From the NCBI GenBank assembly GCA_002471255.1, contig DKPP01000011.1, forward strand, positions 450,642-514,641: a stretch of 64,000 nucleotides of DNA, read 5' to 3'. The notes below the pieces were generated by a model that had not been told where the DNA came from, did not search any database, and was given only the letters and a program-made list of their open reading frames with translations. A program made the position numbers and the translations under genes. Of this stretch, positions 34,466 to 44,400 are shown one piece after another (position 1 is the first letter of the stretch; each line of letters begins with the position of its first letter). This DNA comes from Akkermansiaceae bacterium UBA7331. GTDB taxonomy: Bacteria > Verrucomicrobiota > Verrucomicrobiia > Verrucomicrobiales > Akkermansiaceae.

Positions 34466-36295
34466 TTAGGAGAAGCTCTTGAGTAAGCTTTGGCGTTGTT
34501 CTTCCATTTCCTTAGGAAGCTTGTTGCCAACCTTGTCGAAGAGTTCGGTTTGGCTGGTCAATTCAGCTTGCCATTCGGATGGAGTCAAAGCCATGTTCAT
34601 TTCGAAATCAGCTTCGGTGTAGTCTTCAAGACCGGTCTTGTCGAGTTCGGCGTAGGTTGGGGAAACACCAAGTTTAGTTGGTGTGCCTTCTACTTGACCC
34701 TTAACGCGGCGAAGAATCCAGTCGAGAACGCGCATGTTGTCGCCGAAACCAGGCCAGATGAACTTACCTTCAGGGGACTTGCGGAACCAGTTTACGTTGA
34801 AGATCAACGGTGGGTTTGCAACAGTCTTGCCCATGTCCAACCAATGCTGCCAGTAGTCACCTACATTGTAGCCGATGAATGGAAGCATAGCCATTGGGTC
34901 ACGACGTACTTGACCGATAGCACCAAATGCTGCTGCGGTCATTTCAGAACCCATGGTAGCACCTACGTAGCAACCATGATCCCAGCTGCGGGATTGGAAT
35001 ACGAGAGGCATGGTGGTAGCGCGGCGGCCACCGAAGAGAATAGCGGAAAGGGAAACACCTTCTGGGTTTTGCCATTCTGGGTCGATTGTTGGGCACTGAG
35101 CTGCTGGAGCTGTGAAGCGAGCATTTGGGTGTGCACAGTTACGGCCACAGTCTGGAGTCCAGTCGTTACCTTGCCAGTCGATTGCGTGTGCAGGGGCGTC
35201 GCCGTCCATGCCTTCCCACCAAACGTCACCGTCGTCGGTAAGACCAACGTTTGTGAAGATAACGTTCTTCTTGATGGTGTCCATAGCGATTGGGTTGGTC
35301 TTGTAAGAAGTACCAGGAGCTACGCCGAAGTAACCGTTTTCAGGGTTGATGGCGTGGAAGGTACCGTCTTCGTGAGGCCAGATCCAAGCGATGTCGTCAC
35401 CGATGATGGAAGTTTTCCAGCCTGCTTCACGGTAGGAAGCTGGTGGAACAAGCATAGCGAGGTTGGTTTTACCACAAGCAGATGGGAATGCACCACCTAC
35501 ATAAACTTTTTCGCCGGTTGGAGATTCGATGCCCAAAAGGAGCATGTGTTCAGCCATCCATTTGTTCTTGTGAGCGATAGCGGAAGCGATACGCAAAGCT
35601 AAGCACTTCTTACCAAGAAGGGCGTTACCACCGTAACCGGAACCGAAGGACCAGATTTCCTGAGTTTCAGGGAAGTGGCAGATGTATTTTTCTTCGTTAC
35701 AAGGCCAGGTAACGTCAGCTTGACCTGCTGCAAGAGGAGATCCAACAGTGTGGAGACATTTTACGAAGGAACCGTAACCGTCACGCTTAGGATTGCCACC
35801 ACCGTTTACTTCGTCTTCAAGACGCTTGAGAACTTGAGCACCCATATTAGCCATGATGCGCATGTTAACTACTACGTATGGGGAATCGGAGATTTCGATA
35901 CCGATTTTTGCAAGAGGGGAGTCGATAGGACCCATGCAGAAAGGAATAACGTACATGGTACGGCCTTTCATGCAACCTTCGAAAAGACCATTAAGCTTGG
36001 TCTTCATTTCAGCTGGGGCTGCCCAGTGGTTGGTAGGACCTGCGTCTTCTTCTGATTCGCTGCAGATAAAGGTACGGTCTTCAACGCGAGCTACGTCGGA
36101 AGGAGTAGAACGAGCCAAGAAACATCCTGGACGCTTTTCAGGGTTCAATTTGATAAAAGTGCCTTTTTCAACCATCATGTTGCAAAGCTCATCATTTTCT
36201 TCTTGTGAGCCATTGCACCAATAGATGGATTCCGGTTGGCAGAGTTGGGCGATTTCCTCAACCCACTTTTTTGCTTCTTCGTGAGTGGTACTCAT
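34466..36295 (-). CDS. pckG: Phosphoenolpyruvate carboxykinase (GTP)
   Basis: 609 aa, the usual length of the GTP-dependent type. It converts oxaloacetate and GTP to PEP and CO2. Typical segments: IYWCNGSQEE, RTMYVIPFCMGPIDSPLAKI, FGSGYGGNALLGKKC, the P-loop/kinase motif GGAFPSACGKTNLAMLVP with the reactive Cys, SIIGDDIAWIWPHEDG, and NVNWFRKSPEGKFIWPGFGDN. The codon use is biased in the same way as rpsA, so it is highly expressed, suggesting a central fermentative role (probably oxaloacetate formation) in an anaerobe; that direction is inference. It has its own promoter and a shared bidirectional terminator. Confidence 0.97.
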   Translation of the reverse strand: MSTTHEEAKKWVEEIAQLCQPESIYWCNGSQEENDELCNMMVEKGTFIKLNPEKRPGCFLARSTPSDVARVEDRTFICSESEEDAGPTNHWAAPAEMKTKLNGLFEGCMKGRTMYVIPFCMGPIDSPLAKIGIEISDSPYVVVNMRIMANMGAQVLKRLEDEVNGGGNPKRDGYGSFVKCLHTVGSPLAAGQADVTWPCNEEKYICHFPETQEIWSFGSGYGGNALLGKKCLALRIASAIAHKNKWMAEHMLLLGIESPTGEKVYVGGAFPSACGKTNLAMLVPPASYREAGWKTSIIGDDIAWIWPHEDGTFHAINPENGYFGVAPGTSYKTNPIAMDTIKKNVIFTNVGLTDDGDVWWEGMDGDAPAHAIDWQGNDWTPDCGRNCAHPNARFTAPAAQCPTIDPEWQNPEGVSLSAILFGGRRATTMPLVFQSRSWDHGCYVGATMGSEMTAAAFGAIGQVRRDPMAMLPFIGYNVGDYWQHWLDMGKTVANPPLIFNVNWFRKSPEGKFIWPGFGDNMRVLDWILRRVKGQVEGTPTKLGVSPTYAELDKTGLEDYTEADFEMNMALTPSEWQAELTSQTELFDKVGNKLPKEMEEQRQSLLKSFS

Positions 36296-36304
36296 GGTGA
36301 GGCG

Positions 36305-36333
36305 ATACTATTTAACGAGTCAACGAATATCAA
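36305..36333 (-). promoter_or_regulatory. Predicted pckG promoter
   Basis: Minus strand: TTGATA, 17-nt spacer, TAGTAT, then only 9 nt to the ATG at 36295. Confidence 0.55.
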
Positions 36334-36447
36334 GCTTAGTTTGTCTAATCTAGGGTGTTTTTGATTGGAGTGATTTGTTTATTGTTGGTATTAAGATATT
36401 TGTGATTTTTTGTATGACAGATTAAGTGAGAGGTTGCGGGATTGTTC

Positions 36448-36476
36448 TTGATAGTTTGACTTGTTAGGTGTATTTA
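36448..36476 (+). promoter_or_regulatory. Predicted promoter of the amidase-recG operon
   Basis: TTGATA, 17-nt spacer, TATTTA, then 6 nt to the ATG at 36483. It argues against the in-frame GTG at 36468, which lies inside the spacer. Confidence 0.5.
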
Positions 36477-36482
36477 AGAATT

Positions 36483-37217
36483 ATGTCTTTCAAGTGGCTT
36501 TTTAATCAATTAGCTTTAACCGGAGTAGCATGCGTAATGGTATCTTGTTCAGACGTTATGCGTCCGCCGGCGATCAGCTTCAAAATCGCCGATACTCCAG
36601 TTGTGCCACGTAGTATACCTCAAATGGGATCAGAGGTGAGAGTGAAGCAAGATTTTATGTCCAAATCGAGCAGACCTCGACGTAAAGCAAGCTCGATGAG
36701 TCCAAAGTTTATTACCATTCATAGTACGGCTAATCGTTCGGCAGATGCCTTGCAACACGCTAGAGCTTTGAAAAATGGCGCTTTAGGTAGCTTAAATTGG
36801 CACTTTACTGCAGATGAAAATCTAGCTGTGCAGCATATCCCGCTAAATGAGACCGGCCGTCATGCCGATAAAGGTGGTCCGGGGGATCGCTTCTCCATTG
36901 GCATTGAAATGTGTGAGGTCAGAGGGCAAAATTGTCCTCGCGTATATGCTCGAGCTGCAAAGTTGACTGCCATTTTAATGAAGAGATACAATATTCCACT
37001 AAGAAACGTTGTGCCTCACTATTATTGGACCGGCAAGAATTGCCCTGCTCCTTTATTGACTAATGGTCGCCCCGGATACAAGTGGAGCTGGTTTATTTCT
37101 CGAGTGGATTATTATAGACGTTGCCTTGATGCCAAGCCTGCGCCCGTAGCTGTAAATAACGGCAGACCGGCAGGTACACCATCTCGTATCGGTCCACCTC
37201 CGATGGGTTCTCTTTAA
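36483..37217 (+). CDS. Lipoprotein N-acetylmuramoyl-L-alanine amidase (amidase_2 type)
   Basis: 244 aa from ATG 36483. The N-terminus has a lipoprotein signal with lipobox VMVSCS. The AmpD/AmiD-like catalytic domain has all zinc ligands: His80 (FITIHST), His179 (VVPHYYW) and Cys187 (KNCPAPLL); LNWHFTADEN, GRHADKGGPGDRFSIGIEMCE are also typical. It would cut the amide between MurNAc and the stem peptide, anchored in the outer membrane as in AmiD. A Pro-rich tail (AVNNGRPAGTPSR) follows the domain. It lies 11 bp before recG in an operon. Confidence 0.88.
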   Translation: MSFKWLFNQLALTGVACVMVSCSDVMRPPAISFKIADTPVVPRSIPQMGSEVRVKQDFMSKSSRPRRKASSMSPKFITIHSTANRSADALQHARALKNGALGSLNWHFTADENLAVQHIPLNETGRHADKGGPGDRFSIGIEMCEVRGQNCPRVYARAAKLTAILMKRYNIPLRNVVPHYYWTGKNCPAPLLTNGRPGYKWSWFISRVDYYRRCLDAKPAPVAVNNGRPAGTPSRIGPPPMGSL

Positions 37218-37228
37218 ATTATTGATTT

Positions 37229-39283
37229 GTGACGGAGATAACTCCTTTATTTTCTTACACGACTTGCTTGAAGGATGTGCATCATATTTCAAGCAAGGAG
37301 TGTGAATTGTTAGAGAAGTCCGGTTTTTTAACCGTACGAGATTTATTGTTTTATCTACCCAAGCGATATGAGGACAGGCGCCGATTTGATGAGTTTGGTG
37401 CTCTAGGTCAGCAAAAACCGGTTTGCTTGCACGTTAATGTTATTGATGCGCGTACTAAGTTTGCCGGAGCTAAGCGTAGATATACCGAGGTGCTCGTGGA
37501 GGAAAAAGGGATGGTAAAAACCCGATTTTCTTGTATTTGGTTTAATATGCCAATGATCGGCAAAATGTTGTGTGCCGGTCATGAATTAGTATTATTTGGG
37601 ACGGCGAAAAAGTTTGGTAAAAATTTATGCATGCTACACCCTGACTTTGAAGTGGTGAAGGATGATGCCTATCACAGTATCCATTTAGAAAGGATTGTTC
37701 CTGTGTACGGAGGTCGTTTAGGGATTTCAATTCGACGTTTACGCGAAATTATCTGGGGAATCTTTGAAAAGTTAGATTTTTCTCCTGAATCTGATGTGTA
37801 TGAATTTGTGCCTGAACAAACCCAAAAAGAGGCGCTCAACTTATTGCATTTTCCCGATTCCATGGAGCAAGCTGCATCAATGAAGCGTCGCTTTGCTTTA
37901 GAAGAATGTTTGGGGATTCAACTAAATGTTGGTATTCGCCGTCGTATGGTGCAAGCCAAACATGGTTTCAAAACTGCTAGTAAAACGGCTCTTTTAAAAG
38001 ATTTATCGGAGATTTTGCCATTTGAATTAACAGCCGGACAGAAACAATGCATCAAAGAAATTTTTGATGATATGCGCTCACCTCATGTCATGAACCGCTT
38101 GCTACAAGGGGATGTCGGTTCAGGGAAAACCTTGGTTGCTCTTTGCGCAATGTTGCTTTGTGTCGAGCATGGTTTTAGCTCGATGATGATGGCGCCTACT
38201 CAAATTTTAGCAGAGCAACACTATCAACAATTTTTACGTTTATTGACCCCTTTGGGCATCAATGTGTCTCTTTATACGGGAGATAAACGATTAGACTCTC
38301 ATGTGGGTTTTAAATCAGATCCGCGTATTATTGTTGGGACTCATGCCTTGTTATATGCTAAAGATATTGAAGATCAGGTCGGTTTAGTAGTCATCGATGA
38401 ACAACATAAATTTGGAGTTAATCAACGTGCTTCTTTAATCGATAGAGGAGAGTTATGTCCTGATGTTTTGGTGATGACTGCCACGCCGATTCCTAGGACG
38501 CTGACTCTGACCGTTTATGGTGATTTAGATGTATCATTGCTCGAGCAAATGCCTTCCGGCAGGGGGGAGATGACTACTTTTGTGCGTCCGTATTCGGCAA
38601 TGAAAAAGGTAGTGAGTTTTGTGAAGAGCCAGATCGATGAAGGGCGGCAAATTTATGTCGTATCCCCCATGATTGAAGGTGAAAGTAAGGCTAGAAGTGT
38701 GGCTGAGGATCTTGCTTATTGGCAAAAGGCTTTACCTAAATATGCTGTGGGCTTGTTGCATGGTAAAATGAGCAGTGAGGATAAAGATCAAGTGATGCGA
38801 GACTTTAAAGCCAATAACATTCAAATCCTTGTTTCGACGACGGTTGTTGAAGTCGGTGTAGATGTTCCTAACTCAACCGTGATGATTATTAATGATGCAG
38901 AGAGATTTGGCTTAGCTCAATTACATCAATTACGCGGACGCATTGGCCGTGGTGAGCACCCGTCTTACTGTATATTGGTAACGGCTAGTGATGAAGAGAG
39001 TGAAGAATGGGCTAAGCTCAAGATATTGGAAGAAACTCGCAACGGCTTTGATTTGGCTGAAAAAGATTTACAAATTCGAGGTCCCGGTGATGTGTTGGGA
39101 ACGAGCCAAAGTGGTTTAAAAGATGTAAGTTTCGGTGATTGGATCGGTGATATACGCTTGATCCAACGCGCCCAATTTTTGGCAAACAAAATTTTGGATG
39201 AAGATCCGCAACTTAGTTCAAAAAAATACCGCTCTTTGCGTTCCTTGTTGCAAGGAGACTGCCAAAAAGCGGTAATTAACTAA
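37229..39283 (+). CDS. recG: ATP-dependent DNA helicase RecG
   Basis: 684 aa, starting at GTG 37229; the length fits the family (about 690). It remodels stalled replication forks and Holliday junctions. The N-terminal wedge/OB domain (KRYEDRRRFDEFGAL), the ATPase with Walker A GDVGSGKTLVAL (D295) and DEQH box (D390), and the C-terminal helicase motifs TATPIPRTLTLTVYGDLDVS, LLHGKMSS, VVEVGVDVPNSTVMII, RFGLAQLHQLRGRIGRG and RGPGDVLGTSQSG are complete. It lies 11 bp after the amidase gene and converges with argB 12 bp downstream. Confidence 0.97.
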   Translation: MTEITPLFSYTTCLKDVHHISSKECELLEKSGFLTVRDLLFYLPKRYEDRRRFDEFGALGQQKPVCLHVNVIDARTKFAGAKRRYTEVLVEEKGMVKTRFSCIWFNMPMIGKMLCAGHELVLFGTAKKFGKNLCMLHPDFEVVKDDAYHSIHLERIVPVYGGRLGISIRRLREIIWGIFEKLDFSPESDVYEFVPEQTQKEALNLLHFPDSMEQAASMKRRFALEECLGIQLNVGIRRRMVQAKHGFKTASKTALLKDLSEILPFELTAGQKQCIKEIFDDMRSPHVMNRLLQGDVGSGKTLVALCAMLLCVEHGFSSMMMAPTQILAEQHYQQFLRLLTPLGINVSLYTGDKRLDSHVGFKSDPRIIVGTHALLYAKDIEDQVGLVVIDEQHKFGVNQRASLIDRGELCPDVLVMTATPIPRTLTLTVYGDLDVSLLEQMPSGRGEMTTFVRPYSAMKKVVSFVKSQIDEGRQIYVVSPMIEGESKARSVAEDLAYWQKALPKYAVGLLHGKMSSEDKDQVMRDFKANNIQILVSTTVVEVGVDVPNSTVMIINDAERFGLAQLHQLRGRIGRGEHPSYCILVTASDEESEEWAKLKILEETRNGFDLAEKDLQIRGPGDVLGTSQSGLKDVSFGDWIGDIRLIQRAQFLANKILDEDPQLSSKKYRSLRSLLQGDCQKAVIN

Positions 39284-39295
39284 ATATTATATAAA

Positions 39296-40189
39296 TTAGC
39301 GTTGTTCGCGGATAATTTCCGTGCCAATGCCATCGTTTGTGAAGATTTCAAGTAAGATAGAGTGAGGTACTCGGCCGTCGATGAAGTGTACTTTGCGTAC
39401 TCCTGCATTGAGTGCTTCTACTGCAGACTTGATTTTAGGAATCATGCCGCCAGATACGGTTCCATCATCAATGAGCTCCAATGCTTCTTGTCTGGTGATC
39501 GATTTGATCAAGCTAGATTCGTCAGAAGGGTCTTGCATGATGCCCGGTACATCGGAAATATACACCAATTTGACAGGTTTGATTTCTTTAGCCAAAGCCG
39601 CTGCTGCTAAGTCGGCATTTACATTAAGTGGATTGTGAGTGCCAAGCTCTTTTGCAAGAGGAGAAATGATTGGTGTGATTTGCATTTCAATCGCTTCTTG
39701 AATCTTGCTTGCTTGGCAGCCGATTACCGAGCCTACTTCACCGATGTCGATCGGATTGCCGTCAGAATCTTTTTCTTGAATCTTTTCTCCAACGAAAACT
39801 TCCGTACCGGGAATGCCGATGGCTTTGCCGCCGAAATCACGGAACATTTGAGCTAAGCCCGGATTAATGGTGCCTGAAAGAGTTTTTTCAACAATAGAGA
39901 TAGCCTCTTTTGTTGTCACACGTAGGCCATTGACGAATTTAGCCTCAAGGCCTGCTTCGTTCATAGCTTTTGAAATTGCCTTACCACCGCCATGTACGAC
40001 TACCGGATTAAAGCCTAAGACTTCGAGTAAAACGATGTCGCGCATCAGTTTTTTAACCAATTCAGGGTCATCCATAGCGCTACCACCAAATTTGATTAAT
40101 ACCGTTTTATCACGATAGGCTTGCAAATAGGGAAGGGCGTTTACCAAGATTTCTGCCTTCTCGATCAACTGAGGAAGTTGTGAATTCAT
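39296..40189 (-). CDS. argB: Acetylglutamate kinase
   Basis: 297 aa. It phosphorylates N-acetylglutamate in arginine synthesis. The amino-acid-kinase fold is shown by VLIKFGGSAMDDPELVKKLM, VVVHGGGKAISKAMNEAGLE, FVNGLRVTTKEA, IGCQASKIQEAI, LNVNADLAAAALA and VSGGMIPKIKSAVEALNAGV. It is downstream of corA by 21 bp on the same strand, so it may be co-transcribed, though a -10-like TATCAT lies 4 nt upstream of the start. Confidence 0.96.
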   Translation of the reverse strand: MNSQLPQLIEKAEILVNALPYLQAYRDKTVLIKFGGSAMDDPELVKKLMRDIVLLEVLGFNPVVVHGGGKAISKAMNEAGLEAKFVNGLRVTTKEAISIVEKTLSGTINPGLAQMFRDFGGKAIGIPGTEVFVGEKIQEKDSDGNPIDIGEVGSVIGCQASKIQEAIEMQITPIISPLAKELGTHNPLNVNADLAAAALAKEIKPVKLVYISDVPGIMQDPSDESSLIKSITRQEALELIDDGTVSGGMIPKIKSAVEALNAGVRKVHFIDGRVPHSILLEIFTNDGIGTEIIREQR

Positions 40190-40210
40190 AATGATGATAA
40201 TGTGTGAAAA

Positions 40211-41203
40211 TTAGATAAGTCTGCGCATTTTAAAGAAGATAATCGGCAATACGATAGAGATCGCAATGGCGATCAACGCTCCGTAATAACCATATTCAAA
40301 CGTCGTTTCAGGCATGTTTTGGAAGTTCATACCATAAATACTGGCGATCAAAGTTGCCGGCATGAAGATAACAGATGCCACCGTGAAAATTTTAACGATT
40401 TCGTTTTGCTCAATATTGATTAAGCCTAACACGGCATCAAGCATAAAGTTAACGTTGCCTGAAAGGAACGTAGCGTATTCCGATAAGGAAGTGACGTCTC
40501 GGCTGATAGGTCTCAAGCGACTGTAGAGTGTCGAGTTATTTTCATCTAATGCTTCTTCATTACTTGCGTAAGTCAGTAAGCGAAGTAAGTTGACCAAACA
40601 GTCACGCTGGCGGGTCAATAAGTCACCCACTCGACCTAAGTCTTGTAAAGTAAGGCGTAGTGTATTTGAAACGCGCGTTTTTTTCTTTGTTTTTGAGTCA
40701 AGATCTTCGCGTCGGAAAATACTCTTGGATAATCGGTCAAGTTCGGCTCCAAATCGTTCCAATACGTCTGCCTGACGATCAACAATGGTTTCAAGCAAGC
40801 CGATAAACACTTGATCTCGATTGATTTGTTTTTGGCGTAACAATTGGTGCGAGAAAACTCGGAATGAATAAGAGTCGGAATGTCGAATAGTGATGATTTT
40901 TCCCTTCATCAAAACGAAGGTAATTTCCGATAAGGAGGGGGATTCCGTGTCCACTCGGCTCAAAACCGTAGTCGTCATGAAGCGAGCGCCATCTTCGGTA
41001 TATAATCGACTCGTCGCCTCGATCTCTCGCATCTCATCATAGGTTGGCATTTCGGTCCCGCAAATCTGTTCAACGAACCTGATTTCTGACGGTTCCGGCG
41101 TTAAAAGGTCAATCCAAAAGATGGAGTCCAGATTTAGAACGTTCGCATCTACTTCCGTAGTGCGTTCGATACCATCCGGAGTTTGACGATAGAGACGAAT
41201 CAT
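40211..41203 (-). CDS. corA: CorA-family magnesium/divalent cation transporter
   Basis: 330 aa. The large N-terminal cytoplasmic domain ends in the long pore helix, followed by two membrane helices at the C-terminus. The signature YGMNFQNMPE, which forms the ion-selective GMN loop, lies between them, and the basic tail FFKMRRLI closes the protein. It would form a homopentamer taking up Mg2+ or another divalent ion. It is the first gene upstream of argB, and the A2M array follows it at its other side in the same strand. Confidence 0.92.
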   Translation of the reverse strand: MIRLYRQTPDGIERTTEVDANVLNLDSIFWIDLLTPEPSEIRFVEQICGTEMPTYDEMREIEATSRLYTEDGARFMTTTVLSRVDTESPSLSEITFVLMKGKIITIRHSDSYSFRVFSHQLLRQKQINRDQVFIGLLETIVDRQADVLERFGAELDRLSKSIFRREDLDSKTKKKTRVSNTLRLTLQDLGRVGDLLTRQRDCLVNLLRLLTYASNEEALDENNSTLYSRLRPISRDVTSLSEYATFLSGNVNFMLDAVLGLINIEQNEIVKIFTVASVIFMPATLIASIYGMNFQNMPETTFEYGYYGALIAIAISIVLPIIFFKMRRLI

Positions 41204-41407
41204 GCGTTAATACTGTGCTAAATGTGAAAAACTTAGAAGGGCATGATGTCCTGAGACACCCGGTAAGACTAGAATGACTGTTTTCACAAGAAAAGGAAAG
41301 AAAAAAGAACGAAAAAGTGCCAACATCATCCGCATGATTTGACACTTAATCGCTTTGCTCGTGTGACGAAACTGTAAGATATTATTGATATTAGTTTTTC
41401 ATGGTCT

Positions 41408-44400
41408 CTATTTGACCTGCTTGTTTTTTGGTTTATGTTTTTTAATATTTTTGTTTATGGCCTTTATTCTGATCGAGCTATTGCCATACTGCATAGTTTC
41501 TGTGTTGGCCCATGCTTTAATCGTCCACTCTTGTGGAGTTGCAGGTAAGGTAAAAGGTATGGATGCTTGCCCTTTAGAATTAGTTTTGATAGATCCGTAC
41601 CATTTGAATTGAGCGATTGGTTTATTGTATTGAGGCATAGGTCCATCCATTTCCGAATTGATCATTGTAAGTTCATATATTGATGGTCTTGCATCTTTAC
41701 CCGGAGGGAAAGCGGTAAATGTTTTTAACAATGAGGAAGATTGTTGTTCGCTGTTATCTCGATAGAGAAAGAGGGAATGCTCCGATTTGTGTTGGGAATT
41801 TCGTATTTGGTTCAAAAGATAGGACTCATCAACTTTTATCTCATCATCATTTTCATTATAACATCTGAGGATATTAAGTTCTCTATTGAGTAAGGTATGC
41901 GAAGAATTGCCCCACATTTGTTGAAAAAGAGATTCATTTTGCAATCTCCAAGTCATTGCATCGTCAAATAGAGAAGCATAAATTGATATGCAAACTTCGG
42001 CATTGGGTACAGGCTCACCATTTAAATGAGTGACCGATACCGTAACAGAGCCTTTTTCTTTGATTTTATATACTTCTTTATTAGGAGTGAGCGTTAGTAG
42101 TAAACATTGGTTTGCCGGAGGATCATTGATATCAATAGTTTCCTTTTGAGGCCCAGCAGAGTTTAATTCCACCGCTGAAAGGGATAATGGATACTGTAGC
42201 GTTTGTTCTTTGGGTATGGTTAATATGTATTGATGATTTGAAGTTTTTATTAATTGCTTGGAGTTGCGGATATTTGCGTGATTTAAAAATAACCAGACGT
42301 ATTGTGAGTCCTTAGCTGTCGTAATGAGTATATTAACGGGTTGTCCTAATTCATATCCAGGATATTCGGGGATGACGTTGAATGAATCAAAAGATGTTTT
42401 TTCCGAATTTCCGGCAATGAAGATAGGCAAAGTATAATTGGCTTTTTGCCCATTAGGATGCTTCCACTCGGATATTAAAAGATAATCACCCGAAAGTGTG
42501 GGAATAAATTCCCATTTATTTGTGCCATATGCATTTAATTCAATATCCCATGACTGAATGGCTGTTTGTTGTTGGTTTTTAGCTACAAGACTAATTTTGC
42601 CGCGAACATTGGAATAATTGATATTATTTGAATTTTTCGCCGTCCATTGTATGGAATAAGGCATGCCGACAGCCCCGAAATTTTGTTTAGGAAGTGCAGA
42701 AATCGTGAATTTTTCAAAATGTGCCGGTAAAAGTTGATTAATTGTCTCACCAAGATAATGAATATTAGCCCGATAAAATTCGTAACCTAGATACTGAGGA
42801 TTATCGTTGGGATAATGTGGGGAAATAAATGAATAAGAAGATTTATCGGTTGAGTTAAAGTGTAACTTGTTGTTTATGAGTAAATTGATACTGTGTAAAG
42901 AATTAGTTGAGGTATAAGGGTATCGAGGGGACAATCTTGTGGAAATACGTATATCCAATGGTGATGTATTTTTTTTACTATCAGCTTTAAATGAAAGTGT
43001 ATTTTCATCATTACCCGGATGCCATGAAATTTGATAAGGGAATTTATCATTATTCACACCAGCGACATAAATTGGTTGGGTGCAGGTAAGAATCAATGAG
43101 GGTTTGTCCTCATTTGAAAGATCAAATAATGTGATATAGATGTTACCTTTGTTGAAATCTTGAGGAATAGGTAATTGAAATTCAAAACTGCCATTTTTGT
43201 TTAAAGTGTATATTTTTTCAAAAATACGATCTTTCTCATAGTCATATGTCGTGGCAATTAATTTGACTTTCGTGCCTTCTATGCCTTGTGTATTCGGGTT
43301 ATTGATATTGGGTTTACCGCAAATCACCTTTCCCTTGATTGTGTCTCCTTCTGAATAGAAAGGTTGATCATAGATAACCGATCCAAAGATCATATCATCC
43401 GTTTGGGGTTTGTTTCTATTATCAAACAAGTCAATAGTTTCATACGAAGGTGGGATGATGAATCTTTTTCCTTCGACTTGAAAATTCCCCGTATAGATAA
43501 GACTGTTGGCTTCTTTTTCAAAATATACAACCCCATCCAGCTTATCATCTGTATGATTTAACTCCGTTTTGGGTTGATTAATGATGATGTCACAACTGCC
43601 TTGATTATCTGTACGTACATGAAATGTTGATGCGGTTTTTGTTTCTCCGTCTTGGTAGAATAAGTGAAGGGTTCCGGTGATCCCCTCGATAGGTTTGCTC
43701 GTTTTGCGTGAATAAAAATAGAGAGATACACCTGTATCCGTTTGTTTGATAAAATAAGCGATTGGAGAATAGTGTATCAGAAACGTTTGTGGATTATCTT
43801 TATTTGATGACTTCACGACATAATAGCCAGGTTCTTCTATAGGTACATCCATTTTACCTATATACCATTGGTATGGTTTTGCCGTTTCTGCTCCGATAGT
43901 AAAGGAAACGGGTTGCTCTAAATACTTTTGTAGAGGCTCACTATTATCTTCGATCGCTTTTAAAAGAGGATCAACATTATAATTGAATGATTCGTAGTTA
44001 AGGTTTTCTTTTTTGCTACTGAGTTCCTTTATTTTCTCTTCGGAAAGTTTTGCCATATCAAGTCGCGATACCGTCCATGTTTCTTTTGGAGAATTACGAT
44101 AAAAAATAGGTACGGAAACAACATTGTTCGGCGCATCCGTGATAGGGAGATTCAAATATTCTGTTTGAGCGATAATACAGGGAGATGAGATGGCTGTGAG
44201 GGTTTCTTTTAGTATCGTTCTCTGTTTCTCTGTTAAGTTTGCCTGATTTTTTTCTAGCTCTTTTAAGATATTTGTCGCTCGATCAAATTGAGATCGATTC
44301 CAAAATTCTGTCGCTAGCTTAAAGGCAATAGAAAAATTTTCGGGATTTTCTTTGTAAGCGGTAAGGTATGTTTCCAGATAATTTTCTCTACCTGATAAAT

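Noticed and set aside
34490..35602. 370-codon open frame antisense to pckG
   Set aside because: Same effect of biased codons in a highly expressed gene; the Cys/Trp/Val-rich product resembles no protein.
41109..41345. 78-codon minus-strand open frame overlapping the start of corA
   Set aside because: Ser/Cys-rich low-quality translation overlapping the N-terminal codons of corA in another frame; corA start is well supported.
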